Below are positions 19,480-31,127 of a stretch of DNA of 40,032 bases, one piece after another. The translations under genes and the position numbers were made by a program. The stretch comes from Neonectria sp. B-13 (lineage: Eukaryota; Ascomycota; Sordariomycetes; Hypocreales; Nectriaceae), in NCBI GenBank assembly GCA_002682825.1, contig NOKP01000074.1, forward strand, positions 13,067-53,098, read 5' to 3'. The notes beneath the pieces are model-generated. The model did no database searches. It saw only the letters and a list, made by a program, of their open reading frames with translations, and was not told where the DNA came from. Every line of letters begins with the position of its first letter. Position 1 is the stretch's first letter.

Positions 19480-21417
19480 GGTCGACGCCGAAGAGGCTAG
19501 CGAATGCATTTTCAGACTCATGTACGAACATGGATAAGTAGAATGCATCTAACTCGACCTACTGGGGCGCAGCTGAGCTTCCTGGCTCTTGCTCAGTAGA
19601 GGGCCATTATTATACCACCGACTGCTGCCTGTAAGCCTCGAAGCATAACTTGGCTCGGTGGACAAGAGGGGGTGAATTTCATCATAAGTTGTGCCGAGAT
19701 ATTGCGCCTCCTTAAGTGTCCACATTCCGTAAATATACGAGTTTTTGGCGTTGGCTTGTTTTTTGTGCTTTCATCACCCGAACACAAGACCTGCTCATGA
19801 CTTAGCAGTACCCAGAGCATATATAACAACGGAAAATATTTTAACTCGCGTCTCATGCCGCCTGCAAATTGTAACGGCTGGGTCAGTCTAAGAGATAATC
19901 AAGTCGTTCGTTGATGTTTACAGTAGGATGGGGACGTCGTGGTGAGCACGCGTGCGAATGTTACGCCTGATGATAGTCAATGGAGGATTGAGGTAATCAA
20001 GGATGGTTGCCAGCTAAGGAGCGTAGTCTAGTATGGAAGGAAGCTTGGGGAGTACTATGTCCTAGGTAATCCCTGATGGATCGTGAGGTGTCCGGGATCG
20101 TAGCGATCTATGAATCACTATGATCCATCGAGTACCGCAATCCAGTACAAACTTGAGCCATCATCACCCTGTCGCTTTCGAACGCGCTAGATCGTCTTGC
20201 CGATCATCTATTTCCTGCTTTGTCCATACGCTGCTGGCGTTGAGAAGTCTCTCAACCAGGCCATGATCCTATGTAATCAACTTCAGCAGTCATATAGTAT
20301 GAGGTGGCTTCATCGATAAATGGTTATGGAGGCTTCAACATACTAGGGGACAAGTTTCAGGATAGGACAAGCCTTATTAGCCCCGTGCGTGTGGAAGGAA
20401 GAGATCGACACTCATGGCACCCCGGGTTGGCCGCATCAAGTATATCCGGAGGTATAGGATTGAAATGAAGTTCCTTGAGGCATTCATCCACGGTCCATGG
20501 GGCAACATAACGGGAACTACATGCCATTTACTTCAATCACTTTCCGTTTCCTAAAATTATAAATATACCACGCCCTCTACCTCGACTGGGGGCTTTCATG
20601 GGCTGTTGTATCACTCCCATACTAGGTGGCAAACGTAGTTGAGCTGGAACAACCTAGCTCGCACTGTGCTGTTTCCTTGAGTCAATGAGCATGAAAGCGA
20701 CGTTCATAGGAGAGGCGCTAAAGGCATCACCTGAATCTGATTGGTCATCCTATGACGGTGTGCCACGGTGGGCAATAGAATGCTTCAAACCTTAGTATAG
20801 AATCGACAGAGATAGAACGAGAGGTTTGATTTTACATCGCTGTGGAGCCTACAGGTTTCACTAAACTCCACTTCTCTCTCAACAAGACTAAGCTAGGACA
20901 ACAAAGCATGCTCTTAAAGGTCCAACTATCTCCATCTTCTTGAACATGGCAAGCCATATGAACACACAAATTGTAAGTTCTAGCAGATGTTCAGTCTAGG
21001 AAAGCATAATTTCTTCCGATCATTTTTGCCTACCCTAGAGATAATCTTGGCAGGAGTTGCATCTATTGCGCTGGGCTGATGAGTGAGACAAAATAATGCT
21101 AGCTGTTTTATTATTCACTGTGTCTAATAATTCCCCTTCTCCCGCGACTTCCATATAAGGCGTTGTAATACTTGGACTCGTCTGTGCTACGTTGATGGCT
21201 TCGTGGAGGCCAGTCTAGATAAGACACTAAGAAAGTGTTGTCGAAGCTACTGTGAACCCTTGGGTTCTGCAACCCAACCGATGTTGACCCTCCTGCAGAT
21301 GCCTTAAGCATCCGGGTCGAGCCGGAAGTACTGGATTGTGGAGCGGGACGGGCATGTCACTCGGCCGGTGAATTAAAAGCACACGCGCGACCATTCTAGC
21401 TGTGCACCCCACGTGAG
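19480..21417. other. 1.9 kb without a recognisable gene
   Basis: Between 19860 and 21110 there is no frame worth noting on either strand. Frames of 60-90 codons at the edges lack motifs. Sequence composition is ordinary, not strongly AT-rich. I see nothing. Confidence 0.5.
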
Positions 21418-23470
21418 ATGGACTGCTACAAGGGCACCAGAGACAAACGAGAAGCCGAGACAACGACGGTGGCGGCGGCAGCGCCACCACTGCTGACCGC
21501 CATGGTACCGAACCGTGCCGAGCTAACGTTTGGGGAGCAGAGGCCTTGGATCGAGAGGACGGGCTGGGAAAAGACGTATAGGGGCAAGAACCTGCCCATG
21601 ACCGACATACCCAGCTGGTGCTCCATTATTCGTGGGCAAGGCCGCTTCCTTTTTCGTCAAGGGGTGGGGCAAGACGAGCTTCCAGGACCTCGTTAGCCCG
21701 CTAGAGGAGGAGTAGAGGATTGCAGGCATTGTACGCCTCGTGGACGCCCTCATGGACTGGTGAGAGGAGACTGCACAGAAGACGTGCCGCAATGTGCTCT
21801 TTTGGCTTTGGAGCACTCAGCCTCGATCTAGCTTCTCCAAGCCATTCATGCTTGTCCGGCAACTATCCACCGAGCAGAGGTATCGAAGGTTATGGAAGCG
21901 GGTGCTGGTGCTGATCTTCCAGGCATACCGCTAGAGAGGGCGAGGATGAGGGCGAAGAAGTCGTCGACGACGACGACGAGGACGAGGACGAGGAGGCAGA
22001 CGAATATGAAGAAAGAGACAACGAGGGAGATATCTTCACAGATGGGCAGTCTAAAGATGCCGGGGAGCTAGAAGATGAGGCCGAAAAACTCTATAGGGAA
22101 CCTGCTCAGTTTATTACCACCGATAAGAAACATGGAAATGAGGAGATTGGGGAGGAGGACATTTAAACCCGTATCGAGCTCCTCTTCGGCCGTATCCTGG
22201 CCCTTTGCACTGAGCCCCTGGTGGATAGCCAGCCCAGCTCGACTATATTTGTCTATTTCAGAGATTAATCTTCAACACCACCACCCCTACCTTTGAGTCT
22301 ACAATAACAACCTTTCTGACTAGCTGCTTCTATCGCGCTTCCTACCTTTTGGCCTGACAGCCGGTTCCAGAAGATCCGTCAGCAATACATGGTAAATGGC
22401 TCCCAGTCGGCCTTTGAGGAATTCATTTCCCTCCCCGGCTACGGGCGTGTCCTGGCCCGGACTGATACACGGGCGACACTCCTGTACTGGAGTGAGGGCA
22501 ACCAGAGCGTGTACTGGGGAAGGATATGCGGCTCTCTATGGGCCAGTTCCGCCTGCTGGCTGAATCTCTCTTTGAACAGGCCAGTGGCCTCTGCAGCGAG
22601 TTGATGTTTGGGTGGGAGCCTGCTGCCGATCTTACTGAGATTAGGGATAAGATATCCAACTGTGATGGTGGCCTGGTTGCCAGCCCTAGGTCAGCCTGTG
22701 CCGATACAAACACCCCAGAGGAAGAAGCGGAAGCACAATGAGGATGAAGGAGCAGCAGGAGGCTGACAGGTTGCAATGTATCCGGCCGGACAAAGGAGCT
22801 TGGGCTCCCAGAGCTACAGCACTAAGACGAAGCGTAGCGCCGGGACTGCTACTAGCACTGGCAGCAGTACCAGCAATGGCGAAATTCCATGGCCATCACC
22901 AGTACCAGAGCAACAGCAACAGTCTGGGGGGAAAAAGCGGATTCATAACGAGTACACCACCAGACCATTATCACCCCAACTAACAACCACTTTGCCTATA
23001 TTACCTCCTATAGAAGTAGAAGAAGCTCTTATTGGGCAGCAGGAAATCACGAGGAGACAGGAGCCCCTGCTCACCCGACTTTTGTTTGGCTGCCTGAGCA
23101 AGGTGGATTTGGTCAGGGCAATTCAAGAGCAGCGCTCTCTTGTCCAATTCCCCCACGAGTACGACATCACCAAAGCAAATAGATTCCATCGGCAAGATCA
23201 ACTAGCCAGAGTGGTCAGTGGAGTGGCGGGGGCTGGTGGGATGCTAGTTCTACTTCGCTGCGATAGAGCGGCGTGAGCCTGATCATGATACACACTCATA
23301 CGAGCGGCGTGTTGATAGTGAAAGGGCTAGGCTTGTTCTTCGACGGTTGGAAGGGCTGGCTATACCTATATCCTATGATCTTCAGGGCCGAGGCGATTGC
23401 AGTATATGTGCGCCATTTCACCCGTGCCGCGAGGTGGCTTATAGTATCCATGCGGATGAGGCTACATAGT
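21418..23470 (+). pseudogene. OrsD (DUF3505)/telomere-linked-helicase-type gene, dead copy 1
   Basis: Successive pieces in shifting frames match the family order seen in the minus-strand copy. They are: PWIERTGWEKTY (about 21543); a helical stretch ending ALMDW, a stop, then TAQKTCRNVLFWLW and RYRRLWKRVLVLIFQAY (about 21725-21935); an acidic D/E linker (about 21938-22165); SSTIFVYF (about 22236); FEEFISLPGYGRVL (22413); and LSMGQFRLLAESLFEQASG with ELMFGWEPAADL (22529-22640). Farther on is a Ser/Thr/Gln-rich spacer, a helical part with LLTRLLFGCLSKVDL, and a Cys cluster CSICAPFHPC (about 23398-23427). At least four frame changes and many stops break it. In fungi these proteins often sit next to or fused with RecQ-like helicases near telomeres. 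The N-terminal zinc-finger part is missing and I see no helicase motifs. Confidence 0.6.
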
Positions 23471-24109
23471 TGAGTAAAGAGGCTTATTAGGCCAAGCAGT
23501 TTGAGGAAAAGCCTGGTCCAGATGGCCATTGTAAGCATAGACCTCTCATCCGAAAAGCCATCGCTTGCAGAGTAGAAGGACTAGGATAGATACTGGAGTG
23601 ATCTGGAGTGATCTGGGGTTAGCTATAATTCTATAAATAAGTATTGAATGGGGCAAGAGTGATCAGAACCAACAAAAGGCTCTAACACCCCACAGCAGAT
23701 ACTCCTAGGTCGCAATGGCCGATTTTCTTTGCTGGTGTAGGGAAGTAGCACAACCATGTTGAAGGCGCCCGCCATAGATGTCGTGGCAGCGGACATCTCG
23801 CAAGCAAGCATCCAGCATCACAACAGCTATGCCAACGCATACATGGAATTGGATAGAAAGGAAGAGAATAATATCGCAGTGTACATAAGGGACGATTCCC
23901 AAGTGTAGGGGTTTGGGTTGAGGGGGGTTCGAATTCGACAACTCTGTATCCCTCCTGTGTCGGCATGCAGGATGGGTGGACATCTTGTCTGAGTCTGCCT
24001 TCTCACCACAGCTCAAGAATCAACATAAAAGCCCAGGCAACCCTTCTTCCTCAAGATATACGAGAGTGTTTCTACCATCAATCTATCCTTGAGTCCAAAC
24101 AATCATCCT
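23471..24109. other. Intergenic between two dead genes
   Basis: The tandem TGATCTGGAGTGATCTGG is at about 23597-23617. Minus-strand frames of 60-100 codons overlap in several phases and look like chance. The last 150 bp may be the promoter/leader of the DUF3435 gene. Confidence 0.4.
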
Positions 24110-27100
24110 ATGCCTTTCTCCATCACCACCTTCAAAGGTCAGACTTACGTTCTACTCAACCGCTCACCAAATACAGCCATCATGGGTATTCTTGCCTTAG
24201 CTAAGAAGAGAGGATTCAGTAGCGACCGGAGTGCAACCAGCCCTTATGTTGTGCCCTAAAAATCTAGGCCGAAAAGCCAGTTATTCTATGACAGAAACTT
24301 GGAACTCTGGGATCAGTTAGTACATAATGCCCCCCAGTTTACCTTGAGCAACTCGCCTAACAGACTCCAGGTATGAGAATGAATTCGGTTATTCTGATCC
24401 TTGAGATATGCAAGTGATGGAACATTTCGCTGAGTGCATAGCCCTTGGGACCGTTGGCAAGTTAGACAAGGAGAATCAGCTCCCAACTACCGACGGTATT
24501 CGAAACAAGATGCGTTGATTCTATAGGAACTGGCAACGAAAGAACCACAAAACCATACCCAAGGAGGTCACCGGCTCGATGGCTCCTGTAAGTTGCATCA
24601 ACCTCTTGCAGATCATGCCGACTTCACTTCACCACTGACTCCCTTTAGTACATCGAAGGCGAACTCGCCGACAAGCTTGGCTTGAAAAACATCAACCAAG
24701 CAAAAGGATTCCTTCCCAATGAGAATTACGTCAAGCTTCAAGAGAAGTTGTGGTTCAATTATCATCACGAGTATATCCATGAAGGTTACCGCGTGGACAA
24801 TGCTACTCTTCTGAACGCCCATTGTTACACCTCCGCTCGGCTTTCGGAGCTGTGTCAGGCAAGGTACAAGGTATGAGATGGCTGAGCTGCTGCTATTCTA
24901 GTGCACTGACCTCGCGATGGTAGGATATCGTCTTCCTAGTGGGATGGAAGGACAGGGAGCCAGAACTGAAGTTGGATATACTGAGAAGAGTTTGTAAGGG
25001 AAAATACAAGAAGCAGTAAGTTTTTCAAAACTTTGCTGAATCCTGGTTACGATCTTTAACCTTCAGCCAGGCCAGAGCACATCTTGTATGAGAGACTCTC
25101 GTCAAGCCGTGGTCCACCGCCTTTGTATGCGCAACTGATCCTGTTCTTTTTGGCCAATTTCCTCTTATCTGGAGCAATAAAGGGTAACCCGACCCTTGAG
25201 GATATGCTCAAGTATACACCGCCAAAGAACCGCGGGCATCGGAAAGACGACATGCTCGAGACTCCAATTTTCCCCGACTGGAAAGCGGATGGGCCCGAGG
25301 TCACGGCTCGAAGCCCTGACAACTGGAGCCATCACTCATCACGCTGGGCGAAACGGGCTGGATGCTTCGATGGTTGTGGCATGCACTGCCCGCGTCGTGA
25401 ATCCCTTCTTAAAGTCAAGGGTAAGGCAATTTTGAACGATGAATCACGCGCATCTAGCTCACTCAGGATCAGATAGTGGAGCATCGATCGAGCAGATCCT
25501 GAAATATGCCGACCAGCAGAACTCGGCAGTCTTGCGCAGAAGCTACCTCGGACCGGTGAATATGATTGACGGGGCAGGTTGCTTTCTAGGCATGGATGTC
25601 CGACAAGACCTTACCGAAGATTTTCGCTCAGCATCTATAAGGTGGATAATGGATCTACCTCTTAGTCTTTCAGCCCAGGCTCGAACAGAGTTAGCCAAGC
25701 AGGATGACCGGATGAAGCTCTCACAAACCATCAAGGATCTCACATTCCAGATAGATCACGAAGGAATCCCCGAGGCCACCCGAGAGCAACTCAAGGCTGA
25801 GCGGAAACAGTGTTACACTAAGAGGCGACGACTGGAAAAGGTCAAGTTACAAGAAGTATAAAAAGCCAACCCTTGGAGTACTCGAACGAACGGAAGCGCC
25901 ACGAGCAGGGTGACTGGCGTCATGGTCGCTTTGCTCGTATTATGAACCTGTTACCGGAACGCAAGCGGCTCTCTCACACCTTGTTCTCAGCAGTACCCCT
26001 GGGGAGCCGTGAAGGACTATCGGCTCTCCAAGACCTTATCGCTCTTCGAACGAATCCTTATCACATTGCATACCAGGATAAACTGCGCCCGTCTCAGGGC
26101 ACCTGTCCAGTCCCCTCTTGTGATACAGACATGGAAAGGTAACAAAACCCACCCGCTAGCAGGTAACAAGAAGCCATGAACGCTCACATACTCTTTTTTG
26201 TCACAGTATCTCACTTCGAAACCAGACAAGATGGAAGCATGTCTTCCGCTGCTGGGAGCGGCATTACCGCAAACATAACTCCTTTGTTCAGTTTTGTTCC
26301 CTTTGCAATTGCTAGGTACAAAGTGAACCGGAATGGCTCAGCCACTGTCGAAATCACATCGAAAACCGAGAGCTACCATTTTGTTGCCATCCGATTCTCT
26401 TCTTCAACGCCACCGCTTGTGCTGGGTATTGTCCTGTTCATCTCGAAAAGGAGGAGTGCCCTGCACACCGGCGTTTACAGCAATTCTGGGATAAAAGCGG
26501 TTGGCAGCGACATGTCTCAACATGCGTCCAGCAGTACATCCAGGCTTAATCTAACCCCAGCAACTTATCTTGCCCACACCCAGAATGTCCAGTTATGCCT
26601 CAATCCCCAGACCAGTTATGGATCTATCTCAAGGACATTCATAGCGTTTCCCGAGAGCTTACAAAGAAGAGCAAATCACAGAATGAGGACAGCCAAGGCA
26701 ACGATGAAAATTCGTCGCCGACCAAAAAGCTCCGCGCTCAGTTCCAAGTCGGCAGAGACCAAACCTACGATGGATTCTGGAAGGGTGGCGCCTATCATTT
26801 TTCTGTCGGTTGGGTATTATCTGACATCAAGGCAATTCCCAAAGTTCCTACAGAATGTAGTACATCCTCCTCACCAGGTATTGGTGAGCCTGACCGTGTC
26901 TAGGATGAACAGGATAGTATCTCTAGCTCAGACACACCGCCTTCGTCTCTATGTGTCGGCTCTGCCAACACTGTTTACTCAAATCAGGGAGACGATATGT
27001 CTTTACGTTCTCGGTCATTAAAGCGTTGGACAGTTAGCTCCTGGGAAGACATGGAAGTAAAGAACCAAGGACCCAGGCCCCCGGCAGTTCCGGAAGGGAA

Positions 27101-27635
27101 CGACGACCTAGCATTATGACCTGTTTCGTCAGCAGATGGGATGAATCCAACGCCCCAAGAGCACAACCCATCGAATTGCCCCTCGCCGCCCCCAGACAAC
27201 AATTCAAATCTCGCCAGCTTTGAGGATCACATCTCTGAAAGGGATCCAGGTCTCCTACACTCCGCCTTGGTGATTAGAACGGAGAAGCCAGAGGTTTCGG
27301 CAATGAGAGGCCATAAGCATGGCTACAGTGAAGGACGTCGAGCCAGCGAAAGGATGCAAGCCATATTGCCCCTATCTGAGAATCCAGACATGATCGATCG
27401 ACAGCTATTCGCGGACTAGCACTCTCAGGAGCACTTGAATAGTAAAGAGGGGCATATATCGTCCTCCACCTAAAGCTACCTCGAAGGGGCTTAAGCCAGT
27501 TAACCAATAGCACTTGATGCAGACGAAGATAACCGGGAAGTGGATCGATTGTTGGCTAAATGGAAGCAGGGAAGGCAGGCCCTATTGATGATGACTCGTG
27601 GGAGAAGGAGTCGACAATTAGTCGCCGACGAGTGA
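24110..27635 (+). pseudogene. DUF3435 tyrosine-recombinase-like gene, dead, with C2H2 and chromodomain-like tail
   Basis: Starts at ATG 24110. Clean introns are 24588-24648, 24871-24923, 25016-25070, 25421-25466 and 26139-26206; an earlier one starts at 24371. The exons give the family's order: TIPKEVTGSMAPYI; the recombinase core with Arg in YTSARLSE (24838-24840); QPEHILYERL; HCPRRESLLKVK (HxxR at 25384-25395); and Tyr in RRSYLGP (25544). Then come TEDFRSASIRW, FARIMNLLPERKRLS, ALQDLIALR, GTCPVPSCD, Cys/His-rich fingers (about 26210-26650) and a tail REVDRLLAKWKQGRQ (27537) that resembles a chromodomain start. Nonsense codons: TAA 24257, TGA 24516, TAG 26313, TAA 26547, TAG 26901, TGA 27117, TAG 27417, TAA 27471, 27492 and 27501. 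A frameshift lies at about 25860-25872. From 26208 to 27633 one phase is kept. DUF3435 proteins include the captains of Starship elements, and others are single-gene transposons; I cannot tell which this was. Confidence 0.8.
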
Positions 27636-28194
27636 GTTTGCCACATCCGGGCGTCCTCTGAACTGATATGGCGGCTGTAGGGTAGGTCCGAGACGTGGGA
27701 GTGTTTGAACTAGTGGTTCAGGACGTCGCAGTGAAGGTCACGGTCTGGTAATGGTAGAATAGTAGATTCAAGTCTGTGGACTCACCGAGTGAGGGTGAGT
27801 TCAGAGTCGTGGCTCACTGTGACGGAGTGAGTTTGGGATCTTGGTGTCGTGCAAACGTGGGTGCGTCATGGTTTTGCCGGTTGTGACCGCCTAGTTGGTC
27901 CCAACCCGGGCCATGAGAGTTGGGTCGCAGGCTGGTCGAGCAGCAAGTCAGTCCAGTGAGGTTGAGGCGAGCGAGGAATGCAGGACGAGGATGAGGAAGG
28001 AGGAGAAGGAATAGTAGGAGGGAACCAACTCCGTTGGGAAAGGAGAATCCTGAAGAAGACAGTTGAGGATTCACGCAGAGGTAGCCAAAGACGTAGACTA
28101 TCCAGTAGCCCCTTGCCTCAATTCAACGCTTGCTCAACGGTCTCTGCATTAAATTGCTAGAAACATCCCTATAAGGCAGTTTCGAAACTCTGTC
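27636..28194. other. Intergenic after the DUF3435 gene
   Basis: One reading phase adjacent to the chromodomain-like tail continues the theme (DDSWEKESTIS at about 27588-27620), suggesting a frameshift at the very end of the dead gene. Beyond that, a small inverted repeat ACTCACC/GGTGAGT lies at about 27781-27801. Nothing else. Confidence 0.4.
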
Positions 28195-28416
28195 TTGATG
28201 GGCTCTCGGGCAATGCCGTTCCGGAAATCAGCCAAGGTGAGACGGGACTCTGGCAATTTTGAAGCGAGTGAAGAGCAGCTCATAGATTTAATAGCAGAAC
28301 TAGACTTAGAACTGAATCCATCAGCCTTATTAAGCCTTAAGTCAAAGAAGGAGAAAAAGACGAGCCAGAGGAGTAGGAATAGACTAAACTACACGTTGCT
28401 ATCCGAGGAAACGTGA
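28195..28416 (+). CDS. Unknown 73-codon ORF, basic and helical
   Basis: A frame that starts at an alternative TTG. It contains EEQLIDLIAELDLEL and a Lys/Arg-rich end (KSKKEKKTSQRSRNR), like a nuclear-localised helical fragment. No ATG other than an internal one (28198), no neighbours in phase, and no recognised family. It may be the last exon of something lost. Confidence 0.2.
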   Translation: MMGSRAMPFRKSAKVRRDSGNFEASEEQLIDLIAELDLELNPSALLSLKSKKEKKTSQRSRNRLNYTLLSEET

Positions 28417-28633
28417 CTTTATTTCGTACCAAGCCACTCGAACCACTGTCCTTAAAGAAAACGAGATCATGTTCCAGCCGCCGCCCCTTTATCTCTTTCA
28501 GAAATCCTCAACCACACCCTCCCATCTTCCTTGTGATATCCCTCTCGCAAGTTCCTGCCCATACCTAGAATACCTCTAGACCAAAGTGAGAGGAATTTCT
28601 GATAAGGACCCGGTCTTTGAGCCTTGCATAGTG

Positions 28634-29016
28634 TGTTGGTGGATTTATGCACTTGGTGTTTTAATGCTAGCAAGGGCAGCCCCTATTGGCTGTACCTACT
28701 TAAGGGACTGAGACAGCCACGCATTGGCATCATCATCTCTTTTACCTTCATCAATTCTACTGCTTGTTTTTGCTGTCCTTATCCTGTCCTAATCTTTGCT
28801 GTGACCTTGGCTGCTGCTGCAGTCAATTTCAATATTCATTACATAATTTTATCACTGCTGAATTCCCCTTCTTTCGATCGTCCTTGGAGTCTTGAACTTA
28901 TCCTCCTAGCATCCCTTGGGCTTGCACAATCTCGATTTCTTCCCTCTGAATCCGCTGTGTTAGGACAGCATTTTCCTGGGTGGTGTCTTTACACTGAAGT
29001 GCGCATCCCACCAACA
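28634..29016 (+). repeat. LTR, copy 1 (383 bp, TGTTGGTG...CACCAACA)
   Basis: Starts TGTTGGTG and ends CACCAACA, a perfect 8 bp terminal inverted pair of LTR type (TG...CA). It aligns along its whole length with 32664-33048, including the segment AGGGCAGCCCCTATTGGCTGT (one base different across the longer alignment), TACTTAAGGGACTG (promoter-like) and the 3' end CTGGGTGGTGTCTT-ACACTGAAGTG. Flanks TAGTG and AAATA do not form a target duplication. On the minus strand the end of this LTR provides the last codons of the membrane-protein gene. Confidence 0.75.
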
Positions 29017-29697
29017 AAATAGGCTTCTTCCTCTTGTCGATGATGATCCATGGTATATCGGAGACCAAACTGTGAAGAACGAAAAAAGCTGTGAAAAACT
29101 AAACTATCAGCTGCGAACATTGAAATACTCTTAAAACTTACCAATAGCCTATTGACTTGCGACTCCAGCAGAGTACTCAAGCTGCTCACCCATAAGGCTA
29201 TAATATCCAACAGAGCACGCAGCAGGTTCCTGATTTGATGTCTCTGAACACCTCTGATAGTGTTCCCCCACTGCAGTATTTTTAAAACCTGGAATATGAA
29301 TATAGAAGTCAAAAAAACGATGTGAAGCCCCTTTTTCACAAAAATGGTAGCAGAAAACGCGGCAGCCGTGGAGAACCAAGAGATCAAGGCCGAAATGCCT
29401 TCATTCCAGGACCGAAAGTACCGGTTAGCCATAGATACTTTAATCAATTAGTTGCATGCGTCCTCAATGGCTGGTCTATCAGCTCACCTCCTTAGCCATG
29501 GCTGAGATAACGACCGCTGTGAGGAAGATGAGCCGCCAGTGTGCCTCGTCGGGAGCCGTGAAAGTCTTGATGAGGCCACCAATCTCGAGTCCGGAAGCGG
29601 CAAGGCATTCAAGAACGCCGAGAACGAAGAAAGTCGATTTGTTTGTATACCACCAAGCGGTTGGTTGTGGTGATGACCCGGGAGGATAGCTGGCCAT
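28989..29697 (-). CDS. Small multi-pass membrane protein whose C-terminus comes from an LTR
   Basis: Start chosen at ATG 29697 (AAAATGGCC, strong Kozak-like context), giving MASYPPGSSPQ, then hydrophobic spans KSTFFVLGVLECLAASGLE and LIFLTAVVISAMA in exon 1. A GTGAGC donor follows AMAKE. The next exon begins near MANRYFRSWNEG (about 29431) and has two or three more hydrophobic segments (ALISWFSTAAAFSATIF, IVFLTSIFIFQVL) and an amphipathic stretch to VNRLL. A clean 72 bp intron (29070-29141, GTAAGT...TTCACAG) leads to FGLRYTMDHHRQEEE. The final codons and stop (VGGMRTSV) lie in the LTR (from 29016 down). The first exon junction could not be put in phase, so the gene may be broken. Upstream ORF up to 29820 is open without a start. 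Family not recognised. Confidence 0.5.
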
Positions 29698-29878
29698 TTT
29701 AATCTGGTAATACTGCCTCCAAAGTTTTTCAATGAAGATGAAATCAGAAAAAGAGCTGAAGACATAAAACGAAATGGGTAAAGCCCGCAGGTAAAGTTTT
29801 AACGCCATAGTGGTGAGCATAGATCCAGATTGTCGAAGAGTTGTTCATATTACCTCTCGAGCGTGAGAGGTGGCAGGT

Positions 29879-29895
29879 GACGGTATATATACTTA
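29879..29895 (-). promoter_or_regulatory. TATA-like stretch upstream of the membrane-protein gene
   Basis: ACGGTATATATACTTAC on the plus strand, about 185 bases upstream of the chosen ATG on the minus strand. It is the only clear TATA-like run in this flank; function is inferred from position. Confidence 0.3.
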
Positions 29896-30146
29896 CGCCG
29901 TCAGCCCCAGCCAGCCCCCAAGAGCACGCGAAAGTCCTGTTCGGGAACACACACCCTTGCCATTGTCCGCATGCTTGCATGACGTGTTGTCTCGGAGTAT
30001 CCTGTGGAAGCCCCCCACCATACGAAGGCTGTGAGTCGGGATGCCGAAAATATTGGCAAGTGGGATGCGTCACGGGCTTGATTGGCCTTGGTTAATCCTG
30101 ATGGAGCTGCGAATCAACCTGTGACAAGTCATATCAGGTCTTCCTG
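29896..30146. other. Intergenic, nothing recognised
   Basis: Likely promoter region of the minus-strand gene; short chance frames only. Confidence 0.4.
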
Positions 30147-30335
30147 ATGAAGGATCTACGGCTCAACGGAAGTGAAGGCCGGGAGATCCTTGAGATCGTC
30201 CATATAAAGGCGTGCGGGAAAGGGCTCAGCCTTGATCCGTTCCTTCGTATGGCGGAAACGCTATGAGATAGGCTAAAGAGCATTGATGCCACGGTCACCA
30301 GAGACATCCAAGAGCGGACGCACGCCACGGGCTAG
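30147..30335 (+). pseudogene. Short gene remnant with one in-frame TGA
   Basis: From ATG 30147 a phase of 62 codons reads MKDLRLNGSEGREILEIV, then FLRMAETL, a TGA (30264-30266), then DRLKSIDATVTRDIQERTHATG and a TAG. Both halves have protein-like charge patterns and stay in one phase, so the TGA fits a former CGA or other sense codon. There are no neighbouring exons in phase that I can find; family unknown. Confidence 0.3.
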
Positions 30336-31127
30336 TAGAAATCTTCAGTGCCGACTCTGCCTCGCTCACGGCCGATGAAGGAGAAAGTCATGTGCCAGTT
30401 GCCATTATATAAGCAATATGGTCCTTCCACGCCACCTTTGCGTTTTTGTTCACCCCTTATCCTTCCGTTTCAGCCGAAGCTACTTTCCTGGTGGCCATGC
30501 TAATCTCAATGGCTTTGTAACAGTCTGACCAAGCTCTTATATTGCAGATCAACTTGGCCGTGAGCAACGCAACTCAGGGGTAAGAGTGGTGCGGTGTACG
30601 CAGGTGGACTGCGCACAGCAATGGCATGGTAGGCTCCGCCGCCGTAAGGCATTTCTGGCTATCCAGCCGTCTAATAGTGAGCTGAATAACTAGGGAAGGA
30701 GAAGCCCTGTAGTGCTGGCAGAGTGAGGTTGTGCTTCCGTACGTTGATCAGTTATGGTCTATGCATGCGTTACTTGCTGTTTTGGAGATCAGCGGAGAGC
30801 CAGGGGATAGGCTTCCCGAAGGTCCGCCAGACTATTAGCCAACATGGGATAAGTACATGTCCCTTAGCAGTACCCAAGTCCTGAGAAGTACCTTGCGGAA
30901 GCCTGCTAGACCCAACAAGTGAAATCAGAATACAAGCCCATTCGCCACTCTACAGGATCTACTCGCTTGTACTTTTATCGTTTCTTGGTCACCGAAGTGA
31001 GCTCTGTCGGCTTCGCCAGCCACAGAGCAGTCGAGGTCATTCACTTAGGAGATTTGAGAATGAAGTAAGAGAAAAAGATCGCAATCTTGCTATGTGCACA
31101 AGCTAGCTGCATAGTATTTTTCGCCAA
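30336..31127. other. Intergenic, nothing recognised
   Basis: No frame above 60 codons and no repeat or RNA gene seen. Confidence 0.45.

Noticed and set aside
23925..23945. tRNA-like GGTTCGAATTC box
   Set aside because: No matching A box, acceptor stem or cloverleaf could be drawn around it.
26176..27021. 281-codon plus-strand ORF
   Set aside because: The neighbouring phase carries the Cys/His fingers and joins the DUF3435 exons through a clean intron; this ORF is its shadow, open because the stops fell in the true phase.
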